Origin: Phoronis australis
Lineage: Eukaryota > Phoronida > Phoronidae
Length of the DNA stretch: 25,402 nucleotides
Direction of reading: 5' to 3'
Assembly: GCA_002633005.1 (NCBI GenBank)
Contig: NMRA01000222.1
Span: 375,186-400,587 of the forward strand
Shown: positions 1 through 9,488 of the stretch, in pieces
Numbering within the stretch: the stretch's first letter is position 1
How the letters are laid out: every line of letters begins with the position of its first letter
Notes under the pieces: model-generated
The model's database searches: none
Told to the model about the DNA's origin: nothing
What the model saw: the letters and a program-made list of their open reading frames with translations, nothing else
Position numbers and translations under genes: made by a program

Positions 1-126
1 AGTTGTGAAACATCCGTTTTGTTTCACAAACAACAAGCATTTTGAAATTCAGCCTAACACTCACAGGCAAGGAGTTCTTTGGCTTAGTCCTAGTTGTAAT
101 GGAGTATCAGATGGTACAACACTCAC

Positions 127-258
127 CTTTCAAATCCCAACTGAATACAAGTGGCATTGCCATCAGCTTGATCAAATTCGTCATCACACACGAGTCCCCA
201 TTGGCCATTCACTAGGACCTCTATCCTGCCCTCTCTCATGGATGGGCCACCTCTCAAC
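127..258 (-). CDS. SRCR-domain exon, N-terminal half of domain
   Basis: This exon encodes 43 residues: LRGGPSMREGRIEVLVNGQW, then GLVCDDEFDQADGNATCIQLGFE. This is the first half of a scavenger receptor cysteine-rich domain (family pattern RLVGG...GRVEV...WGTVCDD.W...A.VVCRQLGF), with two cysteines. The acceptor is TTGGTTATTAG|G and the donor GAAAG|GTGAGT. The second half of the domain must lie left of the window. Phase 2 at the start matches the end of the 1767-2011 exon, giving the join QRIRLRGG, normal for the start of an SRCR domain. SRCR domains occur in secreted and membrane receptors and in LOXL-type enzymes, so the full protein type is open. Confidence 0.93.
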
Positions 259-1766
259 CTAATAACCAAAAGAATAACAGGGAGGTAAAGGGACGCATTT
301 CACACTTTTGGGACTTCTTAAAGAGGCATGGAAACTTGTAAAAATATCTTTTAAAAAGACCATGGTGAATGTACTTATTGGGGATGCTAATGTGAATTAT
401 TCATTTTGAAAATTATAAGAATTTCTAAAAAAATCTTCAGATTCACTATTCTTAAAAAATCTGCCAAAATATAACTCTTTCATCCCAATGCAGTTTTCAA
501 ATTCTCGGCACCTACAGAATCGTGTACAAATAATTGCCCAGTAAACATTCCCCAGGAGCATAATCGCCATTATTTTGTTTGCATCAAGGGTCAAAGGTTA
601 CATTTTCCATATAAGAGGGATGTGCGATGTCTGTCTTTCTATACTAAACAAGGAGATGCGCTTTGCTTCATGGGAGAAAAATTGACGAAGTGATGAGCAG
701 TTGACATATTTTTTGAAAACTTGAAATTAAAAGAAAAATGCTTTGACATCAAAAGAAATTCAAAATCTTTAAGAACGAACAGAAAAAATACCTGGTGAAC
801 TGTTTGATTTGTGTTTCAGTCATATGGCAGGGAACGACTGATTTTGAATTGAGCTAGTATTTTGCATTTCTAAATGCCACTTTAAAGTTCTTAACTTTGA
901 CCGGAGCTATAAAACAACAAAATGTACTGTTTTCGTAATTTCATTACAAATTGTCAATTCTCGCCACTTTCTGCTGCCAGCCTGCCATCTGCTGAAACCA
1001 AGACTAGTGATTTTACCAGACTAATTGTATTCTTAAAATACTCTGCCATTTAGCAAGCACAGTTTAGCTCATCAGTAGAACGTAGCGGCTATGGCCACCG
1101 ATGTTGTAGTCTTTTTCATTATTATTATTATAAACATATTTTTTACAGACACGTGAAAATGAAGAGAACACATTCATACTCACATTCATACACTCATTGC
1201 ACACTGTGATGGGGGTCATGGGGGTCATTTACAACATTACTCAAAAATAAACCGCCTCAAAATAAAAGTACTTTGATAGGAGCCCATCTGTTATTAAAAT
1301 CTTTGAATTTTAAATTATTGTGAGAGTATATTTTCAATTTTGAAGTACTCAAAGACTTCCCTTTTAAAGTATGTCAAATTGGGAGCAGCATTTTGGTCTT
1401 GATTTCATGCATGACTGATCTTAGAAAAGCCCTTTCTCACCCATAATATCACTTGAACACACAATAATGCCACATCTCCGTGTAAGTAGCAAATGAATGC
1501 ATATTATTTTATGGGAAGGGGTTAGCAAAAGATAGAAACAGAAACAAAAACAAAACTTATGTATATGACATTTTAAATTCTTCATCAAAAATAAAATTAG
1601 GCATTGCAGTGTAACAAAATACAAAAAACTAGTCTGTGAAGCTCTTGAAGTTAAGTCCTATCAGTAGCATGTAAAGAATAACTGTAATTCACACGATCAT
1701 ATTTTCTGTTGAAGTTGATGTTTTGAGAATTCAAATTCTAACATCACAATTCTACCTATCAATTAC
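259..1766 (-). other. Intron of the SRCR gene
   Basis: This is AT-rich intronic sequence. It contains a short ATT run near 1117-1131 and a small duplication of GGGGGTCAT near 1211-1228. I see no exon or mobile element. Confidence 0.6.
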
Positions 1767-2011
1767 CTTATACGTTGTCCACTAGCGGGAACCGCACTGA
1801 AATCCCTCACGTAGTGACCGTTATCATTAGTAAGCAGCTCAGTGAAGGAGTTCCGTACTTCATTAATGTTGACCCTCTGACCATTATAATATACCTCCAA
1901 TTGCACTGTACGTCTTCCCCCCGAGGCACCAGGGCGGCGCTGGCGGTACCTACGTGCACCTCTTGTGTCATGGCGAGAGTTGCGTCGTGAAGAGACACCA
2001 GATCTTCTGCC
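1767..2011 (-). CDS. SRCR gene exon with Arg-rich linker
   Basis: This exon encodes 81 residues plus two bases. The first 34 or so are extremely Arg/Gly/Ser-rich (GRRSGVSSRRNSRHDTRGAR, RRYRQRRPG), like a disordered or protease-sensitive linker. The rest (VQLEVYYNGQRVNINEV... ending SAVPASGQRIR) looks folded, but I do not recognise the domain. The acceptor is TTGTTCACATCAG|GGC and the donor ATAAG|GTAATT. Its end phase fits the SRCR exon at 127-258 and its start phase fits 5913-6101. Overlapping open frames on both strands are shadows. Confidence 0.7.
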
Positions 2012-2380
2012 CTGATGTGAACAATGAGTACACACAAAATAAGAAATGCAATAAGTGTTGCGCACACTAGACAATAACACTATTCGCTGTAATAATAATC
2101 AAAGTTATTCCCAGTAATCCCATCCATGTCAATGTAGTACAACAAAAGCTCTCACATGACCAATGAGATGAGAGACAGTTCAATTCAATCTTACATTTAG
2201 CACTGTCTTGAGAACCATGCAAAGCAGTGATGAGCTTGCATAATTGTCATAACATTCCTTCACTGTATTATTTAAGTCGCAGACACCGAAACAGAATCCT
2301 ATCACGGTAAGGGATATTACTAGGCTGATTTTATGAGATTAAATAGCCTATAATTCAATTTTAATTTTTACCAAAAAACA

Positions 2381-2625
2381 CAGGGATTGGACTGACCAAT
2401 GACAACAAAGAGGAAAATTTTCCAGGTGACGTGCCGTTCCACAAATAGGCTTATGTGATGCAAATATTTTTTGTGTAGTAAAATTTAACTGAAATAACCA
2501 TTTTTGCATGACTAAGATCAAAGTAATGATGAAAAAGAGACAAAAAGAAGAAACTGGGAATCAAATAAGAGGAAATTGAAACCAAAAAAAGAGGAATCAT
2601 CTTAAAAGAGAAAAATTCCAAGACA
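2381..2625. mobile_element. MITE copy 1 (hAT-like, CAGGG terminus)
   Basis: This copy begins CAGGGATTGGACTGACCAAT and ends AAAAATTCCAAGAC. It aligns along its length with the copy at 21262-21486; shared blocks include TGACCAATGACAA, TTTTCCAGGTGA, ATATTTTTTGTGT, TTTTTGCATGA, GAAACCAAAAAA and ATTCCAAG. It has no coding capacity. The right end is degraded and I find no clear target duplication. It lies in the SRCR gene intron. Confidence 0.75.
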
Positions 2626-4654
2626 TCAAAAGTTCTAAACAGGTCCTGGACAAAATGCAGCTTTAAATCTCAACTTGTTTTTAATTTCGGAGTTTGAAAA
2701 AAATGATTCGTCAGGAAGGGAAATACTCAATTGCAAACCTTAATCATCATAACTTATCTGTCAGTCAAAAAAGCTGACCATCATAAATTAATGTTTTGTG
2801 AAGCAAGAATATAGCTGTGATCAAATTTAGACATCAACTGGAATGGGGGAAAAGTCTGGATCCATGACATGTCAACACCAGATGGAGGAACTACATGCTT
2901 TTTGGTCGTTTTGGGTGTTAGTGTACAATACTTACAGAAGCCTCTGTGATGCACCATATCACACAGATGGTGACAAGAGTGACCCGTAACCAGACTGACT
3001 TCATCTCGCCTCTCCACTAAGCTTCTGACTGGGGGCTGACAAATCCAGGCACTTATTTATTGGAAAACATCAGGTGCACCCCCAGACACTGACCAAACCA
3101 TTTATGCTTCAAGTTAGTCCAGTTGCATTGCAAGCAAACATCCTGTTCTAGTGCAACCCTCGGAAATGGTGGAACAGCTTAGTCTAGTGTCGTGTTTCAC
3201 TGCTAGCACCAAAACAAATGCATGAACTAATTTCAAGTGATGTCATAGCAGGCTAATGTGTCCCAAGTGTTTGTGTTGTTACCATGAACTCTTGATGGTA
3301 ACTAATTGCCGGAGGGTGCATATCGTGTGGTATACATTACCAAACAATTTTATGTTGTGCAACTTCCACAAAGCTGAGACTGTCCACAAGAGGTCAGACT
3401 GATGTTGAAGAACTACTTTAGGGTGATAAAACACTGCATGAACCAACTTGCCACTCAATGATGAATGTGCAATTATAATTGTCCACACCATTATGCTGCA
3501 CAATTAGCTACAAACCCATGTAGCCACACTTTTGATCAAGACCACTAACATAATAAAAGTTGTCTCAATTAGTTCCTTTCACCAATGAAAATGTCAATGA
3601 GGGGTTTGAATGAAGAAGAGACAGTTGCTTATTGCAAAAACCATGATGCTCGCTGCATAAAATGGCCCGACCCACCATCACAAAACAACTTGTTGCGCCA
3701 GGCTTAAGGCAATAATGAGCAAAAATCACTCAGCAGCTCCGAATTTTGCACGTTATTCAGTGGAGGAAACTTAGGTTAGCATGTTTGGGACCCCTGTAAG
3801 TGCCTAGCTATTACCGCAAAAGCGACGTTTCATCAATTCTTTCGAAGTTTCAATACTAAAACAATCCTCGAGGTGTCTAAACTCAATATACAAACGACAT
3901 CATTACTATAAAGATCGTTTAGATCATAAACATTTATTGAGAAAATATAAAGCTCCAATACCAAGTGAGGCATGACAAACGAATGGTAACAACTAACCAA
4001 ACACACTTCCTTACTATCCCTAAACACAGAGAGCTGAAATAAAATAGCTATATTTACTTCAGAGGCACCCAATTTCTATGGTAGGAAACATGTGAACATA
4101 GCAAAGAGCACACTAATATTACACACTCAAGGTTGGTTCTCATGTCTAGTTAGTAGTAGATAATACTTGAGAGATACCCAATGTCTATGACTGGAACGTG
4201 TAGTGTAACAAAGAAACAAATACAGTGAACATTTTGCACTGCTTTTAAGTCCAATATTTATCACATGAGACTATATTTGCACCGGTGTCTGGCAGCTGTA
4301 AAGTTGATCAATGCATTTCCCATGGCACGACACCTGTACAAAACAATGAGTTATAAACGAGATATGTGATCACCTTTGCATATGAACAACTTTTAGAGTC
4401 TGGCTTAGCTCCTTCATTTCAGACCAGACTATTCAGAATTTATAAGGAGTAATAAAGAGATTATCTGCTCATCCAGGACCATAAACTTTTTAAGCTGTGT
4501 TAACTCGCACAGGCCAACTGAGACAGTTGTATACAGTGAGCAGGGTTCACAAAGAACTGCTTTGATCTTCCATATAACTTTCAAGAGGCCTCTTGTGTTA
4601 GAACCACAGGGATGACTTATAACCATCAAACATTCAACAAAATTCTAAGCCACT

Positions 4655-4724
4655 ATGCAAATAAAAGAGGAAATCGAAACCAAAAATGAGGAAATCTTTT
4701 AAAAGAAAAAAATTCCAAGCCCTG
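4655..4724. mobile_element. MITE copy 3, partial (right end only)
   Basis: About 70 bp matches the right end of the other two copies: AAAGAGGAAATCGAAACCAA, then AATGAGGAAATC, ending ATTCCAAGCCCTG. This is the best-preserved right terminus and shows that the element ends CCCTG, the complement of the CAGGG start. The left part is missing. Confidence 0.7.
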
Positions 4725-5912
4725 CAGTATGCCAAGTTAACACTCCTTACTCCACAGGGCCAAACATGGACTGAATCGAGCTCATTCGTTGTGTACAATG
4801 GCAAGTATGATTCACCTCGGGTAACTTGATTTATTCCAACGTGATCTCTGTGATCTCGGCTTAACCTAATTAGTGACTTTCATAAGTCGATTGCTTGATT
4901 AAGTAACAATGATTGACAACAAAAACAATAAAAACAACACCATACAAACAGACGAATAGAGACATAAAAAGAATTCTACTTTCTTGACACCCTCACTGAT
5001 CACATTTTGGCAACTCCATTGGCTCGCTAACCTTAAAATCCACCGCCTTCTTCAAAGAAACCCTCCAACTTCACCTTATGTTATCCTTTCCTGGAGATCA
5101 ACTTGGGTAACAGGCGTGAAACCGCCCACCATAAATTTGGTTGTAAACAAGGTACAATTTTCTTAACTGTTCATTCTGAAACTTTTTAAGTAGCATAGTT
5201 TGCGAAAAGTGCTCGAGGTTAGGTCAAAAATTTGCCATTTACAACCGTTACGTTGCCTAAAACTAGAAAGTAGTCCACAGACAGTAGTCCACTTTACTAA
5301 TTCTGCTGTGTGCAACATACTAGGCCAACTACGGTTAATATTCTTCATTTTTGAACACAATATGGCAAATTTGTAAAATTTCTCAACACATTTAAACTAA
5401 CTTTTCATGCTTTGTATAGCATCGTCACTGCAAAATATTTTTTACCGTAACTTTTAAGCATTTGCAACAACTTGGTAAGACACTTATTTTAGTCCTTAAT
5501 TGAAGTATTATAATCATTCATGTACCATGGGTCATAAGCCAGCAGCTGGACCTTGAAGAAAGCCAAGAGTCTGATTGTACAATTCTGGGAATGATCAGGC
5601 AAGGATACAAACAAAAATATACAATACAACCAAAGGTAAATATAAAATAAGAAATTAAAATAACAACCGATGAAAAGATGGCACAACAAAGGAGTGCCAC
5701 TTATGTTCACAGTGGTACCTAATAATAATTTATTAATACTGTATCACCTGTTCACAAAGGATCATGTGATATCCTGTTGTGGAAACATTAACCAGGGTGA
5801 CAGAAACTCGTCACGCACTCTGCAATTACTCACCCATTTAAGTCACATGACTTGTACATTATGAACAATGTCAAGACTAATGCTAAAGATAGCCAGCAGT
5901 ATAATAACTTAC

Positions 5913-6101
5913 TCTGCGAACTCTGTGTGCGCGTCCATTAATGAGCTGAGTAAGGCAAGAATGTACCTGAACTTGGTAACTATTTTCCAACGTAGGCCCA
6001 AGACAGGAAACTGAGCCGATTAAATCTAATGTCAGAGAACAATTATACTGTTTGGGACTGGAATCAAGCAGAGAGGGCACGAAAAAGTATCTACATCTCA
6101 A
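5913..6101 (-). CDS. SRCR gene exon, unrecognised Cys-containing segment
   Basis: This 63-codon phase 0-0 exon has a consensus donor, CGCAGA|GTAAGT, and the acceptor CTAATCTACAG|TTG. It encodes segments such as CRYFFVPSLLDSSPKQYNCS and LTLDLIGSVSCLGPTLENSY, with four cysteines and one N-glycosylation sequon (NCS), consistent with an extracellular protein. It ends HRVRR. Joined to the next exon this gives RVRRGRR, a furin-type R-X-R-R site. No domain family was recognised. Extra exons between here and 2011 cannot be excluded. Confidence 0.6.
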
Positions 6102-6411
6102 CTGTAGATTAGTGTGCTTGATTAGCTGTTTAGTTCGAACATTAATTGCCGTGTGATGAATTCCTAACAAATTTTTGAGTCAAAGAAATGCAGGCAAGTG
6201 TCATTTATGAAATTGCTTTAGAATTTCATGGTCACGAAACAGGTATGAACTCTGACCTTTTGATTCCCTGATTGATTTCTTCATACAATGACATGCTTTC
6301 ACAACTCAAAACTTTCTAGGAATTGCATTTCATAAACACATTTGGTAACCAAGTACAATGGAGTACCATTGAGCTGGACATCAGTGTCAAGGCATTTTTC
6401 TTTACAACCAG

Positions 6412-6647
6412 AAGAGACAGTCAGCGGAGGGAGATGTGGCAAAAGATATTATGCAAGACGCGAGACGATAGGTCATCATGCTCCACAACACAGGGGAGGA
6501 AGTGTTTATCATCAACAACGCCCAGTCCATGTCAACAGACAAGTCACACTGCCCGCTGCTCACAAACCTCCCAACCACGTCGGAGTGCCATATCAAACAA
6601 CCGAAACCAAGAATCGGCAGGACAGTGAATGCATTAATTCCCCGTAA
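6412..6647 (+). other. Competing plus-strand open stretch
   Basis: After an acceptor-like site (TTTTTCTTTACAACCAG, ending at about 6411) the plus strand stays open for about 77 codons to TAA at 6645-6647. It has a His/Arg/Pro-rich composition (RRETIGHHAPQHRGGSVYHQ) and no recognised domain. It could be a terminal exon of a plus-strand gene, but no partner exon was found. It overlaps the minus-strand signal-peptide candidate, and at most one is likely to be real. Confidence 0.2.
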
Positions 6648-6656
6648 CATTTCCAT
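6564..6656 (-). CDS. Possible first exon with signal peptide of the SRCR gene
   Basis: An ATG at 6654-6656 opens 31 codons starting MEMLRGINAFTVLPILGFGC. A short charged start followed by a hydrophobic run of about 17 residues is signal-peptide-like. The donor TTT|GTGAGC is good and leaves phase 0, which matches the 5913-6101 exon. It sits 276 bp after the malate synthase stop. This is inference: the same stretch is also open on the plus strand, and no upstream promoter was identified. Confidence 0.35.
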
Positions 6657-6932
6657 ACCAAATTACTTTCTGAGCAGTCACATGACATGTATAAATTCAG
6701 GAAGACTATGGCAGTGACACTAGCGCCCCCTAGAGATTGCCAGTTTAACCTAGTCGTGACTCATGTGTCAGATAGTTACTTAATATTATCTCAATAGTGA
6801 GTGAAAAATATGGCATTACATTACCTTGCAAGCGAAATGTGATCACTTATTTTGCATTGGGAAAGCCCAAAATATCTCACATCTGTTGTCAATTGAAAAC
6901 AATTTTTTTCTGAAACTGATTCATCAAAACAA
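6657..6932. other. Short spacer downstream of the malate synthase stop
   Basis: This 276-bp spacer must hold the malate synthase 3' UTR and, if the signal-peptide exon is real, the start region of the SRCR gene. I see no AATAAA or ATTAAA on the minus strand and no clear TATA box. Confidence 0.4.
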
Positions 6933-7190
6933 CTAGCACTGCCCCAAAAAGGCATGTTCTAAGTACAGATAAGTGGTGATAAACTCTGGGAAATCCCGTT
7001 TTGTCACGAGCTCTTCAAAAATGTTAGCTGCAGTGATCATGTCTTCTTTTTCCTTGGCCAAAACACATTTATTGTCAGAAGCAGTGTTCGTCGATGTCAC
7101 AAAATCTTTTACCAAACCTTGAACCATCTTGCGCGTGATTTTTGCCCCGTCATCCTCCAGTTTACAGCCATATCGTATCCACTGCCAAAC
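6933..7190 (-). CDS. Malate synthase terminal exon i with stop
   Basis: This last exon encodes 85 residues from VWQWIRYGCKLEDDGAKITR to the stop TAG at 6933-6935. FEELVTKRDFPEFITTYLYL is the usual C-terminal malate synthase helix region. The acceptor is TTCTTCCTAG|GTT. The protein ends FLGQC, which is not a PTS1-type SKL/SRL signal. I saw no clear AATAAA downstream on this strand. Confidence 0.96.
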   Translation of the reverse strand, partial: VWQWIRYGCKLEDDGAKITRKMVQGLVKDFVTSTNTASDNKCVLAKEKEDMITAANIFEELVTKRDFPEFITTYLYLEHAFLGQC

Positions 7191-7592
7191 CTAGGAAGAA
7201 AAGAAAACGTAGAAGTTCCCAAAAAATGCACGGTGGTGAAGCAGGTGACCTTTTAAAAGCTGAGAGGCACTTCTGCAACGCCTGGTAACATGCAGTGTCA
7301 AGCTTCTAGAACTTTACCAACTGGGTGCAGTTTATAAACAGTAAGCACTGAACCACAAAACAATAATGTGAGCAAGATATAGGTATGGCCCACTGAAAAG
7401 TGCCTGGACGGCAAAGCGTTGGCACAGCAATGGCATGAAACATGGAAAATGCTCCCTGCTACCATACCTGTCTAGTATGTAAAGTAATCTCAAAATTAAT
7501 AATCTTCAGTGGTGTGCACTCAGTTGACATTGACATACCACTCCGTACTCGAGCAAAGCTTAACGCCTTCACCCTCAAACAATGAAACTTAC

Positions 7593-7733
7593 CTGTGATC
7601 TAGAAATTTCTGCAGTGGCCGAGTCTTCTACAGCACCTTTGTAGAAGTAATGACCTTGCCCTTGAAGCCAGTGGTAGATAAACAGTATGCCCACCCCCAC
7701 GTTATGACGGAGACCTTCCAGTGTTACTCCACC
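7593..7733 (-). CDS. Malate synthase exon h (catalytic Asp)
   Basis: This exon encodes 47 residues starting GGVTLEGLRHNVGVGILFIY and ending VEDSATAEISRSQ. The Asp in VEDSATAEIS is the catalytic base by alignment with the bacterial MEDAATAEISR motif. The acceptor is TTGAATATCAG|GGT and the donor CAG|GTAAGT. Both ends are in phase 0. Confidence 0.97.
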
Positions 7734-8156
7734 CTGATATTCAAGACAAATCTTGTATGTTAGATTTCTTAAAATTTTAACGCCAAAAAGCTGTTTCCAA
7801 AGGCTCACCACTGCACAATTTTATGAAATGCCAAGTCTACTTTCAGGATCTGCTGACACAAGACGCAGAGTCCAAAACTTGAGAAATATGATGAACACAA
7901 AAACTACCAATGTACCAATCTCCAGAATAAAGAAAATTTAATTTCAGCTTAAATTTCGCTGTTAAAAATTTTAGAGACTGCACCAAACTGGAGAATTCTT
8001 ACAGTTAACCAATGAAGTGTAATTTACTTCTTATTTATCTTTAGCCAAGAATGTTTAAAAAATGGAATTTCAAAGTTCTGCAATATTGTGTTCTAAACTG
8101 AGTAAGCTTCACAATTCTTTACTGATAACATGTCTTGAGAAGATTCTTGGACATAC

Positions 8157-8328
8157 CGATGGCATAAGGAGCAGATCCTTATAAGTCACTTTGACGTCTG
8201 ACCTTTTCACGTGAATCTGGTTAGACGAAGGTGCATGTTTCTGAAACAGTTCGTTCATTGGAGAGATCAAGTCAAGGTCATACACCATGAAACCGTCGAC
8301 GCCACTTTTAATTTCTTTTAATTTCGAC
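8157..8328 (-). CDS. Malate synthase exon g
   Basis: This exon encodes 57 residues after the split Glu codon: EIKSGVDGFMVYDLDLISPM, NQIHVKRSDV and TYKDLLLMPS. They match the family positions for the DG(F/Y)DGTWVAHPDL region and the NQLHV region. The animal-type VYDLDL replaces the bacterial VAHPDL. The acceptor is ATCTTTTCAG|GTC and the donor TCG|GTATGT, phase 0. Confidence 0.92.
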
Positions 8329-9292
8329 CTGAAAAGATAGTTAGCACATTATAATATTTTTGAGGAAGTCCTCAACTGTACCAAACCACTCACAGAAACC
8401 TGACTTTTCTTACCTGAAAATCTTCAATGGACGTACTCCAACAAAAAGAGTATGACGGGACGTTAGCAATGGTACATTCATTGTTATGCTTATTTAGTTG
8501 TTGTTCATTTATTCTTATGCTAATGTTTTTGTTGCGTCTCAGTGCGCCTTTGTTATGTGGATATGCGGGTGTGACAGTATGTGTCGGGCACATCGCTAGC
8601 GACAGGCTTAGGAGAAGGGAGTTTCCTTCCTTTGCTTATATGAAATTGATCGTCATCATGACCGTGTAACTGAACTGAAACGTATGCGCGACAAGATGAA
8701 ATACACATTTTTGATGTTCACTGGAGACTTGCTCTGTTACAAGAGTTTCCTGACATAGCCTGCCAGGAGAAACGTTTAGCCAGAACTCTTAAATCATCGT
8801 CAAGACACGCTTCTTTATGTGATGCCAGACAGATACCTGTGTACCTTTAGTTTTTCATTACTCTCTTAACTACCAAGTTTTTACAACTGCATTTTTCAGT
8901 GCCAATTAAATTTTGAAAGAACACGATTACTGTAATTACTAATAACGTGACTGTATCGATAGTTGATAATGACACAGATACGCGGCTTCTGTAGAAATAC
9001 ATAATACCTCATCTGACCTTCAATTTCAAATTGAGTCAATTAAGAAAATGGCAATCAACTCAGCTGAAGACGGCGTGACAAAAAGCGGTGAACTATCTTT
9101 CCCATTCACTAAACTGTAATCAGATCCGTCTCCAAAATTCCACTTTTGCCACCTTAACATGATTTCCAAAGCAGATCGTAACCCACAATGCAAAAAACAA
9201 GTAAGCACATTTCTCACTGGTCAGTCAGTCATTAACTAACTTCGACTGAGCAATCATGAAACTGGAAAGCTTGTATGCTTCAAATTACTCAC

Positions 9293-9488
9293 TCGCATGC
9301 AGAAATTGTAAGACGACGCCTCGCATCATTATCACCAGGTGGCAACAGTAGTGCCGCCATGCCCCCCGTGGCATGAGCACCATGTTGATGGCAGGTCTGC
9401 ACCACAAGGTCCATGTAGCTTTTTAAGAAATGTCGATCCATGTTCACGTACTTACGACGATCGGGCAGAACAAAGTCTTCACGGTGTC
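9293..9488 (-). CDS. Malate synthase exon f
   Basis: Two bases complete Gly with exon e, giving KFGHREDFVLPDR. The exon then encodes KYVNMDRHFLKSYMDLVVQT and GAHATGGMAALLLP, both conserved in malate synthase. The acceptor is TTTGCTGTAG|GAC and the donor TGCGA|GTGAGT, leaving two bases (GA) that complete a Glu codon in exon g. The residues after PPGDND are variable in the family. Confidence 0.95.

Larger units (their letters stand above)
2012..5912 (-). other. Large intron of the SRCR gene
   Basis: This interval separates the exons at 5913-6101 and 1767-2011. It holds one full and one partial copy of a short MITE, described separately. The remaining short open frames have no domain content and no convincing splice pairs. 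An unrecognised small exon could still be here. Confidence 0.5.
7191..9292 (-). other. Introns between malate synthase exons f to i
   Basis: The introns are 8329-9292, 7734-8156 and 7191-7592. They are AT-rich with no recognised element. The plus-strand open frame at 8427-8669 is hydrophobic but has no supporting signal. Confidence 0.75.

Noticed and set aside
4984-5166. Plus-strand open frame with WQLHWLANLKIH, reminiscent of a LINE reverse transcriptase
   Set aside because: Only a few residues match and no other retroelement sequence is present nearby.
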